Positions 9,035-18,761 of a DNA stretch of 33,441 nt are shown here, in pieces. A program made the translations under genes and the position numbers. Location: positions 1-33,441 of the forward strand of contig CANEEJ010000012.1 of the NCBI GenBank assembly GCA_947426525.1, given 5' to 3'. Positions within the stretch are counted from its first letter, which is position 1. The number at the start of each line of letters is the position of its first letter. Origin of the DNA: an uncultured Clostridium sp. Lineage in GTDB: Bacteria > Bacillota > Clostridia > TANB77 > CAG-508. The notes beneath the pieces were generated by a model. It saw nothing but the letters and a program-made list of their open reading frames with translations, was not told where the DNA came from and did no database searches.

Positions 9035-12000
9035 ATGAATACGATTTTAGGAGAACTTGGTAAATCAGCAAAATTTATTGATTTATTAAAACAAATTGAA
9101 AATAGAACAAGTCCGATAGCAATATCGGGCTTAACTGACGTGGGAGAAATACAAATAGGTACAGCTATTCATGAATTTGGAAAAAAGCCAATTTGTTTAG
9201 TAACGTATAATGAAATACAAGCTAAGAAGCTGTATGAAGATATTCAATATTTCACAGATAATGTTGTTTTATTTCCTAAAAAAGAAATTGTGACTTATGA
9301 CTATATAGCAGAAAGTAAGGAATTGCCTTATCAAAGAATTGAAACCTTAAATCAAATCAAAGCTAAGAAAAATTTAATTGTGATAACGACAATTGAAACT
9401 GTTATGCAAAAGTTACCTAGTAAAAAAATATTATATAACAATGAATTAAGCTTTGAAGTAGGAAAAAGTTACTCTTTAGAAGAAATAAAGCAAAAGTTAG
9501 TTAAATTAGGGTATGCTAGATATGATTTAATTGAAGGAAGAGGACAATTTTCCGTTCGTGGTGGAATTGTAGACATTGCTACGAATGAAACAACAGGTGT
9601 TAGAATTGAATTTTGGGGAGATGAAGTAGATTCGATTCGAAACTTTGCTATTACCAGCCAAAGGTCAATTAACACGCTAGAAAAAACAACCATACATCCA
9701 GCTCATGAATATATTTTAGAAGATAGCATTGAAAATATTTGTCAAAAAATAAAAGAAACAGCTCAAAACAAAAAACAAAAAGAAATCATAGAAGAAGACA
9801 TCGAGCAAATTAAAGCAGGAAATTATGTCAGTAAAATGGATAAATACTTCGATAGCTTTTATGAAGAACAACAAAATTTATTTGATTATTTATCTAATAA
9901 TTACTGCATATTTTTAGAAGAAATAGGGAAAATAAAACAAAGAGCAACCAATATTTCAATTGATAACAATAATCTAATGAAAGCATTAATTGAAAAAGAA
10001 AAAAAGATACCAGATGCAATCAACAATTTATTAACCTATGAAGAACTAGAAGAAAAATTAAAAAGTAGACAAATTATTTATATAGAAAAGCAAGATATAG
10101 AAAATAAACTAGCAAATGAAAAATATAAATTTAAATATCGAGAAGTCAATTATTACAAAAGCGAATTAGAAAACTTGTTAGAAGATTTGCAAAAAGCAAT
10201 CAACGAAAAGAAAAAAGTATATATGTTAGTAAACACCAAAGAAAAAGCAAAAAAATTACAAAGTTTATTAAATGAAAAAGAAATTTTTAATAAGATAGAG
10301 GAAAAACTAAACCAAACCATTATTGTAAAATCAGCAGAACCTATTGTAACCATTACCATTGGGAATTTATCAGCCGGATTAGAAAATTATGAATTAAACC
10401 AATTAGTGATTGTTGCCAATGACCTGATTGATGGAGAAAAACGAAAAAGAAGAGTAAGTCACACAGCCTTTAAAGAAGGAGAAAAAGTAGTATTTGCAGA
10501 CTTAAAAATAGGTGATTATGTAGTTCATAAAAGATATGGAATTGGTATTTACATTGGCGTTAATACTATAAAAGCAGATGGAACCATCAAAGACTATATC
10601 AAAATCAAATACAAAAATGATGATATTTTATACATTCCAACGAGTGATTTAGACTCTATCCGAAAATACGTAGGAGGAGATGCTATCCAGCCTAAAATCA
10701 ATCGTTTAGGTGGAAAGGAATGGGAGAATACAAAAGCAAAAGTAAAAAATAATTTAAGAGAAGTAGCACAAGAATTAATTGAATTATATGCTAAAAGAGA
10801 GAAATTACAAGGATTTGGATTTAGCAAAGATACACCTTGGCAGAATGAATTTGAAGCAAAATTTCCTTATCAGGAAACAGATGACCAATTACGTTGTATT
10901 GAAGAAGTAAAAAAAGATATGGAAATGGCAAAACCAATGGATAGACTACTATGTGGAGACGTAGGATACGGAAAGACAGAAGTAGCGTTAAGAGCTGCTT
11001 TCAAAGCTGTTATGGATCAAAAACAAGTGGCCTATTTAGCACCAACCACAGTATTAGCAGAACAGCAATACCAAGAATTCAAAAACCGAGTAAAAGATTT
11101 TCCAATTCAAGTTGAAATTCTAAATCGTTTTAAAAGTAAAAAGTATCAAGATGAAGTCATAAGAAAATTGAAGCTAGGAGAAGTTGATATTGTAATTGGA
11201 ACACATCGAATATTAAGTAAAGACATAGAATTTAAAGACTTGGGATTACTAATTGTAGATGAAGAGCATCGTTTTGGAGTAAAAGATAAAGAAAAAATTA
11301 AACAATTAAAAAACAATATAGATGTATTAACTATGACAGCGACCCCAATCCCAAGAACCATGCATATGTCAATTGTAGGAATTCGAGACATGTCTGTTAT
11401 TTATGAACCACCTTATAACAGAAGACCAGTACAAACTTATGTATTAGAATATGATACAGAAGTAATTAAAGAAGCAATTACAAAAGAATTAGAAAGAGAT
11501 GGTCAAGTATTTTACTTATTTAACAACGTAGAAGGCATTCAGAAAAAAGCAGATGATATAGCAAAATTAGTGCCAGAAGCTAATGTGGTTTATGCACATG
11601 GAAAAATGACAGGAAAACAAATTGAAGAAATTATGAAAGAATTTACGGAAGGAAAGACCAATGTATTAGTATGTACGACCATATTAGAAACAGGAATTGA
11701 TATATCAAATGCCAATACTATTATTGTTGAAAATGCAGATAGAATGGGACTGGCACAGCTATATCAAATTCGAGGAAGAGTAGGAAGAGCGGAACGTCAA
11801 GCGTATGCCTACATTACGTATAAAAAAGACAAACTATTAACCGAAGTAGCAGACAAAAGATTAAAAGCAATCAAAGAATTTACAGAGTTTGGTTCTGGCT
11901 TTAAAATAGCAATGCGAGATTTAGAAATTAGAGGAGCAGGAAGTTTATTGCGGAGAAATTCAATCAGGGCACTTAGAACAAGTGGGATATGATACCTATT

Positions 12001-12497
12001 GTAACCTATTAGAAGAAGTCGTAAAAGAAATGAAAGGAATTAAAGTAGAACCAGAAGTAGAAATACAAATCGACTTAAATGTAACCAGTTATATACCAGA
12101 TGAATACATACAAGACGCAAATCAAAAAATAGAAATATATCAAAACATTGCACTATGTCAAAAAGAAGAAGACATCCAAAATGTAATAGACGAAATCATA
12201 GACCGATTTGGAAACATGCCAAGTGAATTAGAAAACTTAATTGACATAGCTAGAATAAAATACCTAGCAAAACAATTAAAAATTAGCAAAATAGCAAGCA
12301 AAAACATAAACAAAAAAACAACAGTTGTCTTTACCTTTGAACCAAATGAATTCCAATTAGACCTAAATCAACTAGTACAAAAATATGGGAACAAAATAAA
12401 ATTCTCAAATGGTATTAAACCAATGGTAACATTAGAAATACAAAACGACAAGGAAAGGCAAATATTAAATGATGTAACCGAATTTTTAAAACGATGA
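9035..12497 (+). CDS. mfd: Transcription-repair coupling factor Mfd (+1 frameshift required)
   Basis: With one +1 shift at 11951 the product is 1153 residues, the usual Mfd length. Mfd pushes stalled RNA polymerase off damaged DNA and recruits UvrA. Visible parts: the UvrB-like N-terminal region, the RNAP-interacting domain ([18 protein letters not shown] near 491), Walker A GDVGYGKT near 642, DEEH near 742, [12 protein letters not shown], and the helicase end motif [16 protein letters not shown]. Zero frame reads GAGSLL, then CGG, then out-of-family residues and a TGA at 11990. Skipping the C gives [20 protein letters not shown], the exact Mfd wording, and continues through the C-terminal UvrA-binding region to a TGA at 12495. 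It is first in a unit with two SPOUT methyltransferases. Confidence 0.95.
11951..11954 (+). other. mfd: CGG +1 recoding site in mfd (TTG CGG A)
   Basis: An in-frame CGG begins at 11951, where the family has LLGEIQSGH. Removing the C at 11951 restores the frame with GGA (Gly) as codon 973. Confidence 0.85.
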
Positions 12498-12524
12498 TTT
12501 TGGGGACGGAGGAAAAAATCATCG
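12492..12524 (+). terminator. Hairpin with GGGGACGG loop at the mfd stop codon
   Basis: CGATGATTTT (12492-12501, including the TGA stop) pairs perfectly with AAAATCATCG (12515-12524). The loop contains GGGGACGG. There is no T run, and the trmH ribosome binding site follows at once, so it is more likely an mRNA-processing or repeat element than a full terminator. Confidence 0.5.
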
Positions 12525-12536
12525 AAGGAGGAAAGT

Positions 12537-13328
12537 ATGCAAAGAATAACAAGTAAAGATAATGAAATTGTCAAACATATAAAAAAGTTAAAAGATAAAA
12601 AATACAGAGACATGAGCAATGAATATGTAATTGAAGGGATTAAGCTAGTACAAGAAGCGGTACAGGAAAAAGCACCAATTAAACAAATTATATTATGTGA
12701 TGATTGTGAAAAAAGCGCAGCTATTCCAAAAGATTTAATGTATGAAATTGCGAAACAAGAATGTATTTATGTATCAGAAAAAGTATTTAAGTATTTGACC
12801 GAAGTTCAGACACCACAAGGGATTTTAGCTATTATAGAAAAAAATAAAAAAGATATAGAAATTGATTATACGGAAGACATCATTGTAGCCTTAGATGATG
12901 TCCAAGACCCTGGCAATTTAGGGACGATATTAAGAACCGTAGATAGTATTGGATTAACACAAATTTTAGTATCTAAAGGAACAGCTGATAGTTATAATCC
13001 AAAAGTAGTACGTTCTACCATGGGTGCTATTTTTAGAGTAAAAATAATTGAATGTGAAAACTTAAAACAAACATTAAAAGAAATCAAAAAGCACAAATTT
13101 AAAGTAGTGGTTTCTTCTTTGCAAACCGAAAATAGCCTATATGATATTAACTATCATAAAAAAGTAATTGTAATCGGAAACGAAGCAAATGGAGTAGAAC
13201 AAGAAATTCAAGAGTTGGCAGATGAAAAAATTAAAATACCAATGCTAGGAAAAACAGAAAGCTTAAATGCCTCTGTTGCAACTGGTATTATATTATATGA
13301 ATACGTAAGACAAAAACTCATAAAATAA
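12537..13328 (+). CDS. SpoU-family 23S rRNA/tRNA 2'-O-methyltransferase (RlmB/TrmH type)
   Basis: 263 residues with AAGGAGGAAAGT before the ATG. An N-terminal L30e-like substrate-binding domain (to about residue 100) is followed by a SPOUT domain with its three motifs: DDVQDPGNLGTILRT (motif 1), VIGNEANGVEQEI (motif 2) and MLGKTESLNASVATGIILYE (motif 3). The protein would methylate the ribose 2'-OH of a guanosine in rRNA using S-adenosylmethionine; the exact target cannot be fixed from sequence. It lies 39 bases after mfd and 45 before trmL, so probably in one operon. There is no in-frame CGG. Confidence 0.92.
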   Translation: MQRITSKDNEIVKHIKKLKDKKYRDMSNEYVIEGIKLVQEAVQEKAPIKQIILCDDCEKSAAIPKDLMYEIAKQECIYVSEKVFKYLTEVQTPQGILAIIEKNKKDIEIDYTEDIIVALDDVQDPGNLGTILRTVDSIGLTQILVSKGTADSYNPKVVRSTMGAIFRVKIIECENLKQTLKEIKKHKFKVVVSSLQTENSLYDINYHKKVIVIGNEANGVEQEIQELADEKIKIPMLGKTESLNASVATGIILYEYVRQKLIK

Positions 13329-13373
13329 GGCAATAGCCCCGAAAGATATCACTAAAAGAAAGAAGGAAAAAAC

Positions 13374-13875
13374 GTGAAAATAAATGTTGTAATGATAGAA
13401 CCAGAAATACCGCAAAATACACGGTAATATCGCAAGAACTTGTGCAGCTACGGGAACAAAGTTACACTTAGTACATCCATTAGGATTTAAACTAGATGAA
13501 AAGTCAGTAAAACGAGCAGGATTAGATTATTGGGATAAAGTTGAAATCGAAGAACATGAATCATTAGAAAAATTTTTAGAAAAATATAAGCCAGAAGAAA
13601 ATGATATGTTTTTTGTTACAACCAAAGGAAAACATGTTTATTCAGAACCAAACTATAAAGAAATGGATGAAATATTTTTGTTATTTGGAAAAGAAACAAA
13701 GGGATTACCAGAAGATTTATTACAAAAGTATATTAATAAAACTATTCGAATTCCAATGAGACCTACCTTAAGATCTTTAAATCTAGCTAATTCTGTTAAT
13801 ATTGTAGTATATGACGTTTTTAGACAAAAGAATTTTGAAGGATTAGAGGAAATTAGTAGCTATTTTGATAAATAA
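13374..13875 (+). CDS. trmL: tRNA (cytidine/uridine-2'-O-)-methyltransferase TrmL (+1 frameshift required)
   Basis: With a +1 shift at 13422 the product is 166 residues, the normal TrmL/YibK size. It methylates the wobble ribose (position 34) of leucine tRNAs. The start is a GTG at 13374 with AGAAGG about 8 bases upstream. The first 16 codons end EPEIPQNT; zero frame then reads CGG TAA and stops, whereas skipping the C gives GNIARTCAATGTKLHLVHPLGF, the invariant N-terminal TrmL motif. Later motifs are LFGKETKGLPEDLL and RSLNLANSVNIVVYDVFRQ. Without the shift a 17-residue peptide is made. The remaining downstream frame has no ATG until 13606 and would lose half the fold. Confidence 0.93.
13422..13425 (+). 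other. trmL: CGG +1 recoding site in trmL (ACA CGG T)
   Basis: In-frame CGG at 13422 is directly followed by TAA in zero frame. Skipping the C gives GGT (Gly17) in the PQNTGNIAR motif. Confidence 0.87.
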
Positions 13876-13906
13876 AATGTAGCAATTTAAGAAGTATTGT
13901 CGAAAG

Positions 13907-13944
13907 ACAGGAAGATTTGTAGAAACACTTGCAAATCTTCCTGT
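13907..13944 (+). terminator. Intrinsic terminator after trmL
   Basis: A perfect 13-bp stem (13907-13919 with 13932-13944) and a 12-base loop, followed by a T-rich stretch. The rest of 13876-14098 shows no gene. Confidence 0.75.
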
Positions 13945-14098
13945 TTCATGTTTTAATAAAATTAGTTTTCAATCTAAAAAGATTTCATTCACAAATTAAT
14001 TTGAAATTAAATCGAGATTATCCAAAATAAAAAAGAAAGAAATCAGGTGATAGAAGGAGAAAAAACGAAACAACCACCATTTTACTATTAAATAAAAC

Positions 14099-14127
14099 TT
14101 GACACAAGAATAAAAAAGAGATAAAAT
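14099..14127 (+). promoter_or_regulatory. Sigma-A promoter for the Rpn-family gene
   Basis: TTGACA at 14099-14104, 17-bp spacer, TAAAAT at 14122-14127; the start codon is 16 bases further on. Confidence 0.75.
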
Positions 14128-14142
14128 ATAGGAGGAATTGTA

Positions 14143-15198
14143 TTGAAAGTATTTACATATAGCCAGTACATAAAATGTATTCATACCTTTAGATTGAATG
14201 CAGTTATGCAATTAGCAGAAGAAAGTGCGGAATATAAATTAGAACAAACAGAAAAGAAATATTCACATGATAAATTAATCAAAAACATATTACAAGACAC
14301 AAAAGAAGTAGCAGAGTTAATTAATCAATTTATAGAGCCAAGAGAAGAGGTGAAAAAAGAAGATTTAGTTAGATATACCAATAGTTATATTACAAAAAAA
14401 TACAAAGCCAAAGAAGCAGACTTAGTATATAAATTAAAAAAACAAGACATATTTTTCTTAATTGAACATCAATCAAGCATCGATAATAACATGCCATATC
14501 GAATGCTAAACTATATTTTAGATATTATGAGGGAATGGAGCCGAAATCAAAAAATAGGAAGAAACACCAATTATCCAATTGTCGTTCCCATTGTCATTTA
14601 TACAGGAAATCAAAAATGGAAAATGCCTAAAAATTTTAGAGAAAAGCAAATTGGAAACTATGTATTTGAAAGATATAAAATTGATTTAGAATATAACTTT
14701 ATTGATATTAACAAAATTTCAAAACAACTTCTATTAGAAAAAGATACTATGTTTGGATATAGTATGATGATTGAAAAAGCAAAAGATGATAAAGAATTAA
14801 AGGAAAACTTATTTAAAATAATAGAAAATACAAATAATAAAAAATATTTAGAAGAAATACAAGACATCATTGTCTATCTATTAAATAATGTTTTAGAAAA
14901 GAAGGTGCAACAAGAATTACTAGAGAGAATAGAAAGAAAGGTAGGTGAAAAAGGGATGAGTGAACTAATAGAAAGACTAAGAAGAGAAAATATAGAAAAA
15001 CAAAGAAAAGAAGCTAGAAAAGAAGCTAGAAAAGAAGTTAGAAAAGAAGTTAGAAAAGAAATTAGAAAAGAAAGTAGAGAAGAAATTGCTGAAAACATGT
15101 TAAACTTAAAATTAGACGAAAAAATTATATTAGAGGCAACTAAAATAGAGAAAGCGGAACTAGAGGAAATTAAAAATAAATTAGCTAAAGTAGGCTAA
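14143..15198 (+). CDS. Rpn/PD-(D/E)XK family nuclease-like protein
   Basis: 351 residues from a TTG at 14143 with AGGAGG 7 bases upstream. The central part (KEADLVYKLKKQDIFFLIEHQ and NMPYRMLNYILDIMREW, then PIVVPIVIYTGNQKWKMP) is the signature of the Rpn recombination-promoting nuclease / putative transposase group, which carries a PD-(D/E)XK nuclease core (here the E and the EHQ). Members are often mobile or phase-variable genes. The C-terminal tail, residues about 288-315, is a run of RKEARKEV-type repeats encoded by a 12-bp tandem repeat, probably a charged helix. It has its own promoter and terminator and is unrelated to the neighbours, which fits a gene that moves as a single unit. Confidence 0.85.
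   Translation: MKVFTYSQYIKCIHTFRLNAVMQLAEESAEYKLEQTEKKYSHDKLIKNILQDTKEVAELINQFIEPREEVKKEDLVRYTNSYITKKYKAKEADLVYKLKKQDIFFLIEHQSSIDNNMPYRMLNYILDIMREWSRNQKIGRNTNYPIVVPIVIYTGNQKWKMPKNFREKQIGNYVFERYKIDLEYNFIDINKISKQLLLEKDTMFGYSMMIEKAKDDKELKENLFKIIENTNNKKYLEEIQDIIVYLLNNVLEKKVQQELLERIERKVGEKGMSELIERLRRENIEKQRKEARKEARKEVRKEVRKEIRKESREEIAENMLNLKLDEKIILEATKIEKAELEEIKNKLAKVG
15004..15087 (+). repeat. 12-bp tandem repeat, seven copies, inside the Rpn-family gene
   Basis: Units follow AGAAAAGAAGYT; the first four are nearly identical and the last three diverge. Because 12 is a multiple of 3, copy-number changes keep the frame and only lengthen or shorten the charged helix. Confidence 0.85.
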
Positions 15199-15250
15199 AC
15201 ATTTCAGTTTTGGCTTTCAAAAAGTCGAAACTCGAAACAAATTCTATATT

Positions 15251-15296
15251 AAAAAAGTTTATCTAAAAGATATAAAAAATAGATAAACTTTTTTTG
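15251..15296 (+). terminator. Intrinsic terminator after the Rpn-family gene
   Basis: A perfect 14-bp stem (15251-15264 with 15281-15294) with a 16-base loop and a T run. Confidence 0.88.
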
Positions 15297-15334
15297 TTAA
15301 TTCGACATAAAATATTAGTAGGGGGAATGACAAA

Positions 15335-16103
15335 ATGGAAAAAATATTAGAAGTTAAAAATGTAAGCAAAAAATATCAAAATAAAGAAGGAGAAATATTA
15401 GCCCTACAAGATATCAACCTAAGAGTAAGAAAAGGAGAATTTGTAAGTATCATAGGACCTAGTGGATGTGGAAAGTCTACCCTATTATCCATTATTGCAG
15501 GTTTAGAAAGCAAAACATCAGGAGAAATCTACATAGAAGGAGAGAAATGTGAACGGCATATCACCTAAAATAGGATATATGTTGCAAAGAGACTGTTTGC
15601 TAGAATGGAGAACCATTTTAAGCAATACGATGTTTGGACTAGAAATTAAAGGAAAAAAAGATAAGGCCTCCAAAGCCTATGTAGAAGAACTATTAAAAAA
15701 ATATGATTTATATGATTTCAAAGATAAATATCCATCTGAGTTGTCAGGAGGAATGAGACAAAGAGTAGCTTTAATTCGAACCTTAGCAGTAAAACCCAAA
15801 ATATTATTATTAGATGAAGCATTTTCAGCATTAGACTATCAAACTAGAATTATGGTAACTAACGACATTTACACAATTCTTCGAAAAGAAGGAATTACAG
15901 CATTAGTAGTAACACATGACATTTCAGAAGCAATTAGTATGTCTGATAGAGTAATTGTATTAAATGCCAGACCCGGAACCGTAAAAGACATTCACAAGAT
16001 TGATTTTGATATGGAAAATAGAAATCCAATTAATTGTCGAGAAAAGCCCAAATTTAGTCAATATTTTAATACTTTATGGAAGGAGCTGGGTGTTGATGAA
16101 TAA
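15335..16103 (+). CDS. NitT/TauT-type ABC transporter ATPase (+1 frameshift required)
   Basis: With a +1 shift at 15554 the product is 255 residues, normal for SsuB/TauB-like ATPases that power uptake of sulfonates, nitrate or thiamine-precursor-like molecules. Walker A is GPSGCGKSTLL (near 42-52), before the shift. After it come the Q-loop GYMLQRDCLLEWRT, the ABC signature LSGGMRQR and Walker B ILLLDEAFSALD. Zero frame reads CGG CAT ATC ACC TAA and stops at 77 residues with only Walker A; skipping the C gives EGISPKIGYMLQRD. It overlaps the permease start by 8 bases, as expected for an ABC pair. AGTAGGGGG precedes the ATG. Confidence 0.93.
15554..15557 (+). other. CGG +1 recoding site in the ABC ATPase (GAA CGG C)
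   Basis: In-frame CGG at 15554; skipping the C gives GGC (Gly74), the conserved glycine just before the SPKIGYMLQ segment. An extra T at about 15550 would also restore frame, so the placement is slightly less certain than at the other sites. Confidence 0.8.
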
Positions 16104-16906
16104 ACAATTATTATCCAAGGAAAGAAAGCAATATTTAAAAAGTAAAAAATACAAACAATATTTAGTATGGATGACACAAATAGGAATATTAATTGCATTT
16201 TTAGCAGTATGGGAAATATTAGCGAACCAAAAAATAATTGATAGTTTTATTATGAGCCAACCGAGTAGAATTTGGGAGACATTTACTAATTTAAGTTCAA
16301 ACGATTTGATGAAACATATTGGAGTTACTGTTTATGAAACAATAGTTGGATTTTTATTAGGTACAGGACTAGGAATATTGATTGCAATTATTTTATGGTG
16401 GTCAGACTTTTTATCCAAAGTAGCAGAACCATATCTAGTAGTATTAAACAGTCTACCAAAAGTAGCATTACGGACCTATTATTATTATATGGGTAGGAGC
16501 GGGAACACCAGCAATTATTGTAATGGCAGTAGCCATTTCCTTAATTGTAACCATATTAGAGAACCTAAATGGATTTTTAAAAACAGATAAAGAAGTTATT
16601 AAAATGGCAAAAACTTTTAAAGCATCTAAATTACAAATATTAATGAAAATTATTATACCAGCTAATATTTCAACTTTTATTAACTCACTAAAAGTCAATA
16701 TTGGACTTTCATTAGTAGGAGTAATTTCTGGAGAGTTTTTAGTATCAAAAGCAGGTCTAGGCTATCTAATTGTCTATGGAGGGCAAGTTTTTAAATTAGA
16801 TTTAGTTATGGCAAGTGTAATTATTCTAGGAATAGTGGCAGGTATTATGTATGCAGGAGTATTATTGTTAGAAAAACTAATTTTACACACAAAGAAATTT
16901 AGATAA
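16096..16906 (+). CDS. NitT/TauT-type ABC transporter permease (+1 frameshift required)
   Basis: With a +1 shift at 16471 the product is 269 residues, typical of SsuC-like inner-membrane permeases. About six membrane segments are visible: one from residue 24 onward, one around GFLLGTGLGILIAIILW, and the rest after the shift. The cytoplasmic EAA loop follows as MAKTFKASKLQILMKIIIPA. The shift lies in the conserved SLPKVAL-GPIIIIWVGAG stretch: zero frame gives a tyrosine-rich non-family sequence and stops at 16588, while skipping the C gives the expected glycine-proline. The ATG at 16096 overlaps the end of the ATPase gene by 8 bases. Its partner binding protein is probably the gene at 18902. 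Confidence 0.92.
16471..16474 (+). other. CGG +1 recoding site in the ABC permease (TTA CGG A)
   Basis: In-frame CGG at 16471; skipping the C gives GGA (Gly126) in the LPKVALGP motif of SsuC-like permeases. Confidence 0.87.
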
Positions 16907-16909
16907 AAG

Positions 16910-16941
16910 AAAGAAGGCACATAAACTATGGCCTTCTTTTT
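16910..16941 (+). terminator. Intrinsic terminator after the ABC pair
   Basis: AAAGAAGGC (16910-16918) pairs with GCCTTCTTT (16931-16939), followed by T residues. It also serves the convergent small gene at 16948. Confidence 0.8.
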
Positions 16942-16947
16942 GAGATC

Positions 16948-17166
16948 TTACTGTTGTGTTAAAGAATGAATTTTATGATAGATTTCCTCTACTCTAGCAT
17001 CCTTAACACCTTCATTTTCCACAATCGCATTTGCTTCTGAATACAACGCAAGAATTTCATTAGCTTTTTCTAAATATTCTATATGAAATCCTGTGCGAGG
17101 TTTAGCAGAACAAAAATCGATTATGGCTGTTTGGGTTTTTAAGAAAAAATCTTCTGTATTCTCCAT
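16948..17166 (-). CDS. Small protein of unknown function
   Basis: 72 residues from the ATG at 17166, with a very strong AAGGAGGAGG 4 bases upstream. It is acidic and mostly helical (YLEKANEILALYSEANAIVENEG), with no signal peptide or membrane segment. I do not recognise it. It is convergent with the ABC operon and shares its terminator. Like the small genes at 7394 and 24086 it is a short reverse-strand unit beside a conserved gene. It has no in-frame CGG. Confidence 0.65.
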   Translation of the reverse strand: MENTEDFFLKTQTAIIDFCSAKPRTGFHIEYLEKANEILALYSEANAIVENEGVKDARVEEIYHKIHSLTQQ

Positions 17167-17223
17167 ACGACCTCCTCCTTGCTTTTAATATAAAGCTAAT
17201 TACATTATACCATTATATGGAAA

Positions 17224-17679
17224 TTATGTCAATTTGAATAACTTTTTAATTTTATAAAGTATTCGAGAAAAAGTACCTTTTTGATTGACAACAGTCATAC
17301 TTGTTACCATAGTATCAATTTTACTTGACTTTTTCTTCTTAGAAAATAAATCTTCAGTAGGATATTTCTTTTTCTTCTCTATCTCGAGGTCATTTAACTC
17401 TTTTTTATCTTGCGCTTTTAACTGTATTTGTTCTTCGGCAGTTGTCCAATAATCGATATAAAGATTAGCAATTAATATTTTGGTTAATTTTGAAGTCTGC
17501 TCTTCAAAGCTCAATTGTGGATTATAAGAGTAAATATAAGTAATATCCTTATTTTTTTCATAATAAGAAAGTTTCTCCTTAGGAATTTTCTTTACATCTT
17601 CATAAGGAATATATTTCAAAATTTCTAATAATTCCATATAAGACTTAGCATAATCTTCTTCTGTATATACATTTATCAT
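17224..17679 (-). CDS. Hypothetical protein, charged, basic C terminus
   Basis: 151 residues from the ATG at 17679, with AAGGAG 7 bases upstream; an in-frame TTG at 17685 is the less likely start. The first half contains YMELLEILKYIPYEDVKKIPKEKLSYYEKN. The second half is lysine-rich (KKKKYPTEDLFSKKKKSSK) and ends in RILYKIKKLFKL. The N-terminal pattern resembles small unclassified Firmicute proteins, but I cannot name a family. It lies 14 bases downstream of the reverse-strand gene at 17694-18761, so the two are probably co-transcribed. There is no in-frame CGG. Confidence 0.75.
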   Translation of the reverse strand: MINVYTEEDYAKSYMELLEILKYIPYEDVKKIPKEKLSYYEKNKDITYIYSYNPQLSFEEQTSKLTKILIANLYIDYWTTAEEQIQLKAQDKKELNDLEIEKKKKYPTEDLFSKKKKSSKIDTMVTSMTVVNQKGTFSRILYKIKKLFKLT

Positions 17680-17693
17680 TCGCAATCTCCTTA

Positions 17694-18761
17694 TTAATTT
17701 AATTCGTGAGAAGTTGGCGACATCTGTCTGTTTATTTCTTGTCTAAAAATGGATGCTCTTTCTTCAGCTGTTGTTAAAGAAAAGGCAGTTCTTCCAATTT
17801 TTTTGGCATCTAAATAATTAGTATCCATTTGAGCTACTTTTTCTAATTGATTTTTAGACAATCCTAATTTAATAGCAAAGTAATAAGCTTCTCTACAATT
17901 CAAAGTACTTTCATGTATTTTAAGAATATCTTCTTCTTCCATATCTTCAGGTAATTTTTTATCTAAGCCTAAACTTTTTTTGATGTCTTTGATTTTATTA
18001 CCTTCGTATTCGATAGGTAAGCCAGCAGAATATTCATATAATTTTCCAGTATAATCAGGAAGAATAGTAGTAGCATTTAAATCTTCTTTTAATGTTTCAA
18101 AATCATTTTGAGATAGTTGCCCTAATTCTAATTTGCTTTCTAAAATACCAATTACTGTTTCTTGTGCATTGTGTAAAATAGTTTGCATTTTATGACCAAA
18201 ATGAACACAAACTTGTCCAAAATAAGGCAAGTCAATGACAAAAGAATCATTACCTACATCATCTTTTCGATAGCCATAAGAAATAGCTTCTTTATAATCA
18301 GGTTCTGTTTGATTAAGAACATATAAACTAGCAATTAAATCTTTCATAGATAAATCTTTCCACCTTAATAAAGTGGCTTCATTTTTCTTACATAGTGTTT
18401 GCTCAGTATCAGATAAATTTCTATTATTTTTATAGTGATAATGTTTTGCTAATCGATTTGACATAAGCATCAACAATGCCATATTAGTAATACCATCAAA
18501 TTGGTCTGTTGCTGCTACTGTACCTAAATTACCTTCCAAATAATCAATACTAGTATAATCTTTTTCTATTCTTGATTTTATATCTTCATAAGGAAGTTCG
18601 ATGAGTGAATTTCTTAGTCCATCAGAATTCATTTCTCTTGGCTTCAAAATAAAATTTTTTAATTCTCCAATATCTTTACTTTTCAAAAATGTGATAGTAG
18701 CTTTCTTTAGTTTTTTGTAAATGGATGCATAGTTATCGGATATACAAGATTGTTTTTCCAC
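17694..18761 (-). CDS. Hypothetical protein of 355 residues
   Basis: It starts with GTG at 18761, with GAGGAGG 7 bases upstream. The protein is soluble, mixed alpha/beta and without signal peptide. A central segment DLPYFGQVCVHFGHKMQ is the most structured-looking part, and the C terminus is helical (TTAEERASIFRQEINRQM). I do not recognise a domain. It is followed by the 151-residue gene on the same strand and probably forms a two-gene unit with it. That unit sits between the ABC transporter pair and its likely binding protein. It contains no in-frame CGG. Confidence 0.75.
   Translation of the reverse strand: MEKQSCISDNYASIYKKLKKATITFLKSKDIGELKNFILKPREMNSDGLRNSLIELPYEDIKSRIEKDYTSIDYLEGNLGTVAATDQFDGITNMALLMLMSNRLAKHYHYKNNRNLSDTEQTLCKKNEATLLRWKDLSMKDLIASLYVLNQTEPDYKEAISYGYRKDDVGNDSFVIDLPYFGQVCVHFGHKMQTILHNAQETVIGILESKLELGQLSQNDFETLKEDLNATTILPDYTGKLYEYSAGLPIEYEGNKIKDIKKSLGLDKKLPEDMEEEDILKIHESTLNCREAYYFAIKLGLSKNQLEKVAQMDTNYLDAKKIGRTAFSLTTAEERASIFRQEINRQMSPTSHELN

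Noticed and set aside
14874..15098. Reverse-strand ORF with Ser/Phe/Leu repeats
   Set aside because: It is the shadow of the 12-bp tandem repeat in the Rpn-family gene, with no binding site.
15199..15334. Riboswitch upstream of the ABC transporter pair
   Set aside because: The region holds only the Rpn-gene terminator and a short leader; no thiamine or SAM riboswitch core is recognisable.
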